From Liolophura sinensis (Eukaryota; Mollusca; Polyplacophora; Chitonida; Chitonidae): a stretch of 64,000 bases of DNA. The position numbers and the translations under genes are program-made. Below are positions 45,601 through 57,600 of this stretch, piece after piece (the first letter of the stretch is position 1; each line of letters begins with the position of its first letter). The DNA lies in the NCBI RefSeq assembly GCF_032854445.1, contig NC_088301.1:35945187-36009186 (forward strand). Reading direction: 5' to 3'. Under the pieces are notes generated by a model. That model did not search any database. It was not told the DNA's origin and saw only the letters and a program-made list of their open reading frames with translations.

Positions 45601-48600
45601 GCAAAAAAAGGTTGAACTCCAGTAGGTAGGCATCATGGATTCAAGAAGTGCACAAGAAATTAGGTACATAGTATTTAAATATCAACTCTTATAAACTTTG
45701 CTTTATGATAAGTGCTGTAAGTTTGTTCATAGTCACTTTTTATCCAAAACCTGGTAAAATCAATAAGATAACTTAATAACTTAATTATGTTGATGGCTGT
45801 CAGAATAATGAGAACTGTGGTTGCTGAATTAAATACTGGCTCTGTGTTTGGCTTGCCAGTGTAGAGTCTGACCCCACTAAGTTCAGCAGACTGGATTAGC
45901 ATGGATTATCTGTAGCTTAGTCTCTGACTAGTTACCCCAAAAGGGCTAGAGTTGTCAATCGGAGGCAGTGCGAGCCAGGGAAGTCCCGTCATTCTGTTAG
46001 TCCGTCTGACTGTCACCTTGGTCATTGAGCTGAGCCCCTTGAGTGGCCGTTGACCGTAGCTGGACAGGGGTCAGCCCTGACTTAACACCAGGTATCTGCG
46101 CACATCCCCTTGTCACCGTGCTGCCAGGCGATTGAGCCCTAGAGACCTGGGCCACCAGTGCTGTCATATCAGCAGGCAAAATCACGGAAAAAGTTTAGAA
46201 TCCAGGTCCAAAGTTGGATCATGGGATTGACAGGTTTGGATGAGAGAAATGGTAGGAGTGCTGTGATGCCCTTGTCTCCGTTTATCCCTGCTGCATTACC
46301 AACTGTCACATGGGCAATGGGAGGGCTAAGCAAGTCTCCCCAGCCCTCGCAGTCGCTAACATTCTTTTATTCATTCACCGTGTATAATATTCATGTGTGC
46401 TGACGAGAAAATCTCCCCCTGCAAGCCCAGCAGAAAAAATTGTTAGTCTAAACAGACCAGGGATTTTCCCTAATCTGCTGAATTCCGTCTTAAATTCCAA
46501 GAATGTGGGGCTGAAGCCAGCACATTTAACTTCACATACCTAGTTTGTTTAAAAGGTTACTTCAACAATTCTCACCTTAAATCCACTCTTATTCTCACCC
46601 TGTTCAGGCTACAGGCCTCACACTTCTTGCCTATCCTAGGTCCGGGTTTAGTGTCCATGTCTGAAAACCGGGATCTGATTAAACAGGCTATTATTTAATG
46701 ATTTTTAACCAACCAGTGTGGGGAGGAAACTTCAAACAAACCTGTTTTCTGTGTTCTGAATTATAATGTATATACATGTCATTATAATATGATAAAAGAA
46801 TTTAACATTGAACAGTATTTCCTGTTCCTGAAAGAGATTTGTACACTGTATCAGATCACCATTGTTCTCATGAAGATCAGTATAAGAGCAACTTATCACA
46901 TGTAAAAATAAGATCTTAACACATGGAATCAACTTAGTGGACTGGACGGTGGGAGAAGGCAGATAGAAGTACCTTCTATTATGTTCCTCTTTGCATCATT
47001 GCATAGTGTAAAATTGTAATATCATAAAAGATTTTTATGCTGTAGGAGTAATTTCAAATTGCAAGTCTGAAAAGTGCTTAATTACAGCATTTATTTCCAA
47101 GCTCTGACACATTTTGGATAAAATATAGTCAAATATTTGATTTGATTTCTTTGGTGTTTTACACTGTACTCAAGAATATTTTACGGATACCATGGCAGCC
47201 AAGATTATGGTGGAGAGAAACGTCTAATAATTAAAGTTGAATGTGAAGGTTAATAAAGCCTGCCTGAATTGTTTTTGGGTAGGCTGTCCATAAAAATGTG
47301 GAATTGATCCAATTTCAGTTCAAACAAATTAGGTGCACATTTATGTCTTAGTGTAGAAAAAAGTAAATCAAGTTTTCAAGATTAAAGAAGATATGAAATT
47401 ATGGGACATTAAATTCTACTTGAGTTAATACATTTTATTACCTACATGTACATTGTAAACTGCTTGCTGAAAATTTCTGATATGATGTAGTGGCTAGTGC
47501 TTGCAGAATTGCTCATACATTGTTGTGGTGAACATTGGCTCTGGTGCTAAAATCTGCGACAGGTGTGTGTAATGTGTGATGTTTACATGTTTGTGGATGT
47601 ATTTTGGAGTGGTTTTTGTGTTGCCATACAGCAGGCATTCATATCAAGATTGACCTGTTTGTCATTTGAGGATAACTAAAGCCTTTGCATCGTTTGAGCC
47701 GGCCGAGTCCCCGATTTGTACCCTCCCATCATTCTTAGCTCTGTGTCTTTTTTTTTTTTTTAAATCTGAAAGAAAAAATTGTCTTTGGGCAGGCGGCCCA
47801 TCAAAAGCGGGAGTGATGCAAATCCGGTGCAAGTCCAACCTTATCCACATTTCTACTTTTGATGGGTCCCAATTGTTGAACATAATTCCACTGAATCCGC
47901 GCCCGCACATGCTGCGAGGTGTGAAGTAAGCCTGGCTACAGGTATTATATCTACACATATCTCTGCATACAACATTGATCATAATAAAAAAATGTCAGTG
48001 AGACGGATGTGGCAGTTACCCTTGGCTTAACTCGTGAACAAAACCCCTGCCGGATTTGTAACCCAGCATTCAGTTTTTACCTTTACCTGGCCAAAAAGTA
48101 CAGGTTGTACTTATGTCTCAGGTGTTAGCACTTAGAGAAATTGATAATACTTCTCAGGTTGACTTCAAGTTTTGTCATTAATTAAAGTTAAGCTGTAAAG
48201 AATATTTGTATGAATTTTAAATAAAAATGAAAAAGCATCCTACATTTACCTATGATTATAACCTGGATCCTTTTGTATACTGTGGCAGCGAGCTGTGTGA
48301 CATCTATGCATACATGCATAGCCATGGCCAGATGAAGCCATTGCTGAGCATGTTTTGGTGACTATCAAGATATTTTCCACACATTTTAGTGGTATATATT
48401 TTTAAATTGAATTTTTAAATTGACTAATTTGAATTTAAAGTAGGACATGCTTACATCTGTCTGTAAGGAATGTGCCTCTAAAATAAGTATATCAACAATT
48501 TTCATTGGAACTAACCAGTGAAATATTAACTACCTTGAAAATAAAATGTGTTATGCAGGACTGCTACATGCATCAGGAAAACAAAGCTATCTTATGCTTA

Positions 48601-51600
48601 CCACTTGGTCCTGAACATTGGACATTATCATCACAAATTACCACATACAAGTACCCATAGGGACAATTTTATCCCATTCATGTAATCAGAGTGTCTCTGT
48701 ATTTTTTGGTTTAAGAGATGGTTGAGGTGTTGTGCTAAGCAATAATCTATCATACAGTCAGTCAGGCGGCAGCTGGTTTCTCCTTCCCTCTGCACGAAAT
48801 GGCTCATGTACCAAAGATTTACATGTTCAAGTATTTCCGTCTGTCTGGCCAATTATTTGTAAATACAAGTGTTTTAAACCTTGTAGATAAGTAACTACAT
48901 TGATACGCTTTAGCCTTGGAGATAACCTATTTCATTTTCTCTGACCCTGGCTCATTTTGTCAAGGTCTTTAGAAGTTACAGTTTTTATTACAAGCTTGTG
49001 GAAAATATCTCTTGAACTCTTTCAACAGTTTTCATTGATGACCTATTTTTCAAGGACATTAGGCTTGTGCCTCTGTGTACAGTATTTTTTGGAACTGTGT
49101 TTATGACCAAAAGGATATTAATTGTGAATTTCAGAGTGGTTTGTATTGTTACACTATTAATGTGTAACATTTACCCTAATTTCTCAACATTATTGCACAT
49201 GAAACATCAATTTTCAGTGCAATTTATGCACATTTATAATTTGATTTTGGAGACAAGCTACATTGGTTGGATTGGACAATTTCAGAGCTTCAGAAAAAGT
49301 ATAATTTTATCAGTCTACATAGAATAATTCCGTCAGAATATGCCTGAATAAACACCTTGCAAACATGCGAAAAGGTTGAAGAATGACAGCATCATGTAAA
49401 AACAACACTGTTTTCTTTATATGTCCATAGTACTAGTATTTTAAATACTAGTTGAAATTCAATGTGGAATAGAATATAAAAATTTGTATACATTCATCTC
49501 ATGATGCCTGACTTTAATAAACATAAACATGTCTGCCATATATGAAGAGGAATTGGAATTGTGCTTTGGGAAATAAATATGAAATTTGCCCTCATTGGCA
49601 GGCTTATCATGTAGACTATCACCTGTCAGGGTGTTCCTTACAGGTATGAAACGATCAGAGTAACATTTATTAATTACTCAGTGCATTTATATAAATACAA
49701 ATTTCCATATGTCATCTGTTTGTTTTACTTTTTTACCCCAGCTATACTGCTGTCTTGGCTAAAGCAATGTTAAGGTAAACATGTTTTTATTTTACCTTCA
49801 GAACAGAGGAAGCGCAGTTTGTTAGATGGCCAGACACCATGTTGTCCAGTCTGTGGCATCACTCTCAGGTCTGGTGAGGTAGAAGCTCATTACATCATGG
49901 AACTGGAAAAACTGGACAAAATCTCAAGGTAATCTTATAAGGAAAAGTCTTTTACAAGCATTTGTTTTTGTTTGGCTTTAATTGCTTATTTCTTTCCTGA
50001 ATGTCTAACAAGTTCATTGCTTTTATATACAAAAGCCTACAAGTGGACTTAAGTAAAATAGTAAATCTGTTTCATTTACAACCTGGGGGATCATTAGAGA
50101 TAGTAATGTTTGTTTTTTTTTAATGCACAATTTTGTATATATGTATTTCAGTTGTATGCTGCATGTAAATGTACCAGTTAAGACATTGTTAGATCTAGGG
50201 CTTTGTTTGATGATCATGCATTTAAGCTCCAGATCTTCAATCAAGGGAAATACTGGACCACAACCTTAATGACCTTTGATAACCAGTGCTGACAAGAAGG
50301 ACAGACAGAGTAGTTATTAATCTGGGTAATAAGAGATGATAATAGAATCTTCCTGGCCGTAATCCCATTAATGGGGGTTTTGATTTGAGTTCGTTACTGT
50401 TCACTCCTCTGTCCCAATGCCGCACTCTGAAATATCCATCATCGTTATGGGTCATACTTTTTTCTCCTCTATGTACAAAAGATTTGACTGTGAGAGAGAT
50501 GAAACGAATGTCTGTTGAACAGGCTTTTGTATACACTGTAAAAATATGAAGCATTTGTCAGCGGACTGTACAAACCGTTGAGGCGAGTGTCATGAATTGA
50601 TACTTGTTTGATGACTAAATTGCCGGAGAAATATTGTCAGTGGTGGTTTCATGAACATTTCTAGCAGGGCTCCAGCAGAGGGTAGGCTGCTGCCAGGCGC
50701 TACTGAGACAGATAAAACTTTGATGATGTGAGAATTACTTTGTCAGTAGCCAGGCCCAAATTAAATTACTGGTGCATATTCAACCAATAAATTTGTCAAG
50801 AGACGGAAATTCTGGGGAAATAATGTAATCAAGTGAGCTGTAAATGAGTGGCAAATATCAGTGAACCCCCTCTCACTTTCTCCCTCACAATAGATATTAA
50901 CTTGGCATTACCGGCACCCATCTTGCGCCATTGGAGTATCCAGTGTGAGGGTTATGGGGTAATGTTAGCACAGAAACTTCTGCAAGTCGAATCACTTGTG
51001 TTTGTATATTCATGTATATACTTCCACTTATATACATGTTTGAAAATTATTAGTATTGTAAGCATCATCTTTGCACATAAAAATTTGCTGCATATGTTTA
51101 TTTCATGGTATAACATTTGCTGTTTTATACTTGCTATGCAGCATTCTTTACTCACACATATATATTTCATCTAGTTCATTATAGTGACAGACTTTCTAAA
51201 TAAAAAAAATATTTGTATATTGTCTAACAACGAAGAAAGAACTATATTTGAAGAAGTGTTGCACTGTTTTCTGAACTAAACATTCAGTCATAGCAAAACA
51301 CTTGAAAACAGCAAGTACTACTTATGGTTTGAGCACTACCTGTATCATACTTTGCTCTGTGTGGCTGATTGTCACAATTGTGGCAAGGCTGATGGTTGAA
51401 ACCAAGATGTGTTTAGTATGTTGGGAAAGTGTTATTCGTTTAGCCTCAATAATTTGAATGGCTGAGAAATAAGAGAAATTGAGAATTCATGCTTCTTTTC
51501 AATGTTTCCAGATCTAATGATACTAAAAATCCAAGCTGAAAAAAAAAGACTTCCTTTTGCAATGTGGTTGTATTAAATTTTCAAGACCAGTCCCTGTTGG

Positions 51601-54600
51601 TTTGCAATAAAATATACATTTCAATATGGCAAACTCAAGAGTATTTGATTCATTGTATAGTGTCTTTGAAATATAATTTTGATTTCTGTGAACGGGTGTG
51701 GTGGTTGCTCAACTTCACAGCTCACATTAAATAAGAATTCACGCAAAGCTGCTCATTTTATATGACACCTAAAAGGAGGCCAGGTTGCTTTGTTTGGCAA
51801 CAAAGTCTGAGATTTCCGCAGCTGTGAGCAGTGGTGTTGCTATGAGGCCTCAAAAGTTGAATTTTTTATGGTATTGGTTTTGTACGACACTTAACACTTT
51901 CATCCAGACCATGGTTTGAACTGAGAGATAATGGAGGGGGGTTAAAAAAAGTTAAGTAATTCATACCTGTGAAAAATGAAATTTTAATTGCGTAGAAAAG
52001 GAGCGATCTTGCCCTTTTGGTAGTTTGTAGCTTTAGTTAAACATTCTTGCTAGGTGGTCCCCTTACAACCCCAGAGAAATCATCATGATGAACTTAAGCT
52101 TGCCATTGTACAGAAAACCTACTCAATTGTGAGAGAACTGGATCTTTTGTGACTGGGTTGAAACTCTGGATATAAATCAAGTGCAGGGAGTGTGAAGACT
52201 GACAGCACTTGAACTTCTGCTATTGTCTGCCTGTTCTTCGAAGTAGATTAGTTGTGCTTCTAAAGAATATGAAATCCTGTGTAATTGTTCAGAGAACAGC
52301 CCCACCAAAATGCGACCAGTTCATAAATCTGTGGGGCGTTAAGACACAGAATGGTTGTTGAAGCTTGCGTGCATCTCCCTGGCTCAGGAATGTGGTACTA
52401 GGGAGGGAGCTGTCTAGGTTGTGACCAGACCTTGTACATCACCTACAGAAAACATCCCCATATGTCTTCATGTCTGTCAACACAAGCACTATCTCTAAAT
52501 ACTCTTTGTAATTCACAGCTTTTTTTGCCAATATGTACATGTACATCTGTGCAACAGCTCCCATCCCCCCTTCTTCTCTCTTCCTCCTTAACACCTGGGT
52601 TTTTACCTTTTAACCGCCCCTAATAACATGGTTAATCATCTCGCGATATGTGTCGGTTTAAACAAGATCAGCAATCATCTCAGACCCCTGTAGTAAAGGG
52701 AAATTTATTGTAAAAGACTTACAATAGCTTGTATCAGGGTCACATCAGTATTACTATTGAGATTTAAAGAAAAAATGTCAGCTTTGTTCCCAATTTTACC
52801 TTAAATTTGTAAACAAAAACATTGTGAATATTTTTGAATACACATGTACATTGGTAAAGCTAAGATACTTTATCTTTTTTAGGTTTTATCTAGACATTAG
52901 CAAGTTTGATGTCTGTCGTACTGAAGATTTTTTTATGTTTTTATTTGTGATTTCAGCGATATATAGAAGGATCACCACCAAACCTTCCCTAGTACTCACA
53001 GATTTTGTTTAATTTGAATTGTTTCAATCACAATTTTTGGAAACCTGATAAAGTAATCATGCATTATTAAAAGGAATTGTTCGTGGTTTAGGCAATGGAA
53101 AGTGTGTGATGTAAAATGTGATATTGTTCTTGATTGTGCACAGATCAAGAAAGTTGTGTTGAAATTTGTATGTTGACTGTTTGTACTGTAACTGGTAGGC
53201 ATGTTAGATGCAAAGTCGTTAACATATTTGATTTACAGGTTATTCAGAATATTTAAGACAATCTGGATATTCCATATAGTAGAAAGATTTAGTGCTTAAG
53301 TTATAAATTATACCTAAAGTGTTTCCGATGTACAAGGTAAGATTTTCTTGCTTTCAGAAATGGAAAGAAGTGTACAAGAGACTCTACGCCACAAGGAAAG
53401 AAGGTTAGACATTATTTTGATAAAATATTTGAGAAAGACGTTTTAAAACAGGTGGGCGAGGATCTTAAGCTGTGAAGAATATACAATGTACCTGTTTGAG
53501 AGCTCAGTGGAAGGATTGTCAGTTGATTTGATTTATTGGATTGGTGTTTTGACGCCATACTCAATATTTCACTTATACGACGACAGCCAGCATTATAATG
53601 GAAGAAAACCGAGCTCAAATGAAACCCATGATCATCCGCAGGATGTGAACAGACCTTCCCATAGACCCATAGACGGCCGGAGAGGAAACCAGTAAGAGCT
53701 GGACTAGAAATTGCCAGTTGATATTTGAGATTATGAAATGCAGGTTTAAATGAAGAATTGTCTGTCTTTGTGATGTTCATTTTTTTTATATTCATAGAGA
53801 GGCACGTTTTGATCTGTGCCTTTTACATTTTTGACATAAACCTCCACAGGTTACACCAGCTTAAGTTGGAGAACCTCTTAATATGTCATTGAAATTTTCC
53901 CCAAGTAATCACTCTGCTTGAGTATTACAGTTAGAGAAAAGTTATTAGAAATTTTATGTACGTGTAATTAACAGTTAATAGTTTTCATCCATGTATAAAC
54001 CTTCTGTACTGCAGTTTGTTCAGCAAGGTCATTTGTTGGTGACAAACTGCATGAAATCATCTGTGATAATTTTCAACTTGCATCTTCTGATGGTTCTTAT
54101 TATTTTAGTCCATACTACCTGTGATAATGGTACATAACAAGGATTCCAACCCCCCTCCCCCCTCCAGTGTCTTTCAGTCAGACCACAGAGAAATGGTTCT
54201 CCACTGTTGAGAATTGATGTACATGTACTGTAGTAATCAGACAATGAAGCATTGAGTGTCTGTGGTTTGTCTCTAGGGCCAGTTGTCCCCATCCACTAGC
54301 AGAGCAGGGCGTGAGTCTCCCGTGGAATCCGACTGTATTCCAAACTCCAGGTTTGAGGTAAGTTGAACTCACCTGTAGACTATAGTTGTATCAGCAACAA
54401 CCAACAGGTCTTCACCACTGGTAATGGTTACTGTATTCTACTCAGTGATGGTTTCTCTGCGCTTAGACTTACATTAACATGTCAGCTATTCCTTTTACAT
54501 GAAGCCCAAAAGTAAGGTTTTATGTTTATATTTATTTTTTTCTTCTTGATCATGCTGTGAAGATGCATATGTCTTAATTCATCCAGAGTACAGATTTTAT

Positions 54601-57600
54601 GTTTGGGTCAAATACAAATGTAGTCTCAAAGTTGGAGTATGCTTTCAAAAGTACTAAGTTTCTGACGTGGCCAATTTCTTATCTGATTTAGTAGGCTATT
54701 GATAAAGCCACCAGAGTAAGGTTTTGTATTTCCGTCAACTAGTCATTCATTCATTCAATTTATCCATGAAATTTTATGGGCCTGATGAACATGCTTTGAA
54801 GAAGTAGACATCTTAATTTTGAGATTTTTTTGGAATTTTATTCTTCAGAATGATCAGGTTATAAACAAAGTTTAATACTTGTAGTCCCTTAGTAAGAGGG
54901 ACATGGTACATAATGTCCTGTGCATGTAGTCTTAATGCACAGATTCAGGATTGGGGAGACTCTTTGTGTTTTCTTTTCATCCTTTCTTGTTCTGAAAGTT
55001 AAGGTTCTTCTGACATTGTGAAATATAAGATTTCCCTGGCAGTTGGCTGTAGGATGTAGGATAAGCAATCTTTTGTTATTGTATTTTAAAACAATTTTTT
55101 TTTGTCTGTAAAATGTATCCACTATCCACAATCTGCAATGGAAACACTCTTACAAGTGTTAGTGTTCACATGGACATGATTGGCATCGCAATGCTTGTTT
55201 TTCTTTTTTTTTTGTTGTTATTGAAATAGTGTGGTTTTTGTTTGTCATGTGCAATATGTATGCACATATACACCCATGTTATCTTTAAACTAACATGTCT
55301 CAATTGCAACTTCAAATTTTGACTTAAGTCAGAAATGGCTTTGAGGAATCGGCCCCAGGGGCCAGTTTCACCAAGCTCTCTTGACTCCACGAGCTCGCTA
55401 TTACCATGATGACGTAATGCTTACAGTACTGGTTGCCATGGTAGTTAGGTGAACGTAATGTTAAAAGTGCTTCGTGAAACCGGGCCCAGGTCTGCTATTT
55501 AGGAAAATTATAGGTGTAGACCTGTATGTCATATTTTTAAACAGAAGAGTGATAAGCATTAAAAGAAAATTCGGTAACATGTAATGTTGTTAGAGGTAGT
55601 TATACATTCCCATGTACAAGTAGTGTAGACTAGTAGTGTTTTCTCCTTCAGAAATATTCAGAATAAATATATTCAAAACTACTACAACCAAAATATTTTT
55701 TGAACTACAAAAAACAATTTGTAAATGGTCAAAGAAACATATAATACCAGTGCTTCTAATAATGTGAAACAGTTTCTTCAGAAACTTAAGATCTATTCTG
55801 GGCTGGTTGTTCTAAAGTCCTTGACATCCCCATTCCTGTTGTATCCATGGGTGGAACCATGTAATACATGTTATTACAGTTCTGATCCCAATAATCTGTT
55901 ATTGTTGGAAATGTAAGCCTAATCAGAACCGTTTTTGTGAGAAAATTTGGATTGCTCTCTAAATGAAGCAATAGAGGTATGGGTGAGTGGTTGAAATATG
56001 TTCCTATCAGCACAATCATAAAGCTTGTATCCAGGTTTGAAGGGTAGGGCTTGGTGCAGTAATAGAAACTGATAGAGCTGTTCCAGTGTAAATAGACGGG
56101 GAGATATGGTGGTTTTGATTTTCATCCTTCATGGCCTGATATTAAATTGAACGCAGGGTGAAAAAAAGTGATGAGGTGATTGTATAACTGACAAACTGAT
56201 CGTCGAGTGTACGTAGCGGAATCGTGGCAGAATGACAGTGATGGGCAGTTGAAAGTGGAATTCCCCAGTCTCTCATTCCAAAAACGAATGGCTGGGTTTT
56301 TAGTTGTCGAAAACTTCAGGAAATATTCGAAACGGGGCAGTTAGATATTCATAGGAACTCTTGTGGGAGTTGGGGTGAGTTTAGGCTGTGTAAATGTCAA
56401 CCACCGGCCCTGTTGACACAGCATGCATCAAAATTTGTAGCTGATACATTGACTGCCGATCTGCTAGCAAGGCCAGCAGTTGTCTAGGCTCACTGCTTCA
56501 GCCAACCGCGGGATGGTGTTTCACTAATAACGGGTCTTCTCTGAGCCCAGTAATGTCCCTTGCTCAATGCATGTTTATTCAATTTGAAGTCATTTGATTT
56601 CATTCTAAATTCTGTAATGGGCCTTACAAAGCAGATGGGGCTCCCATGGGATTGACGATGAGTACATTACTGTTTTGTAAATTACCCTGCGCCGCTCGTG
56701 TGCAGTAAGGTACTCAGAGGGGACATTGCTCACTAACGACTGATCAAAGATAAGAGCTTTGATACAAAAAAAGCCCAATTGCTCTGAAAACTTTGAGAGT
56801 AGGGGAGCTAGTCGCCAGTGCACTTTGGCCTGCATGAATAATACTGTCACAGATTATGGAAATGACAGTGAGAAGTTTGCCTCGCAAGTTCGACTACTGT
56901 TGATCTCTTGACACTCTCAGTGTAATGTACTTTGTCTACCCATGGTGGACACTTGGTAATACCATGCATATTTTACCACCCAGTCCAGCTTAATGTGTTT
57001 TCTACAAAGTGAATGTGCGACAACAATTCAATAAAAGAAACCCGAAGTGTACTTTGCAGCCTGTATCATGCATACTTGTATGGACAAGATCCTGAGCAAA
57101 TCTGTACACTTGCCTACAAATTATGTACTGTACACTTAAATTTTTTTTTTTTTTTTTTGCTTTTTGGTCGGCTTTGTTTGTTTTTGAGGAAGGAGTAATT
57201 AATTGTAGTGAATAAAAAGGTAGAAAAAAAAATTAAATCAAGTCATGGTCAAAATAATGAAGAATTGAATGTCAATAAGCACAGAAAGCTGTTAGGACAG
57301 ACTTCTGGTAAAATGTTTAAAGGGATAAAAGTTAATTTGTACTTATTTAATTTTTTAAATAAGTGATTTTCTCTTATACAATTGCAGTTAGGTCTACTTT
57401 TAGTAAAAATGTGTGCATAATAAACAAATGAATTTGTTCTGCACAAAACTGCCTTAAGTGTAATTAAGTGAAGCAACACGTCATATCTGAAATTCTCAAT
57501 GCTTGTGAGTATAAAGGTAAGGGATAGTGTTCTGGTGTTTAAGCTGTTTGTACAATGCAAGATATACAAGTACGTCCTTATTTTCTCGACTTTCCATGAT

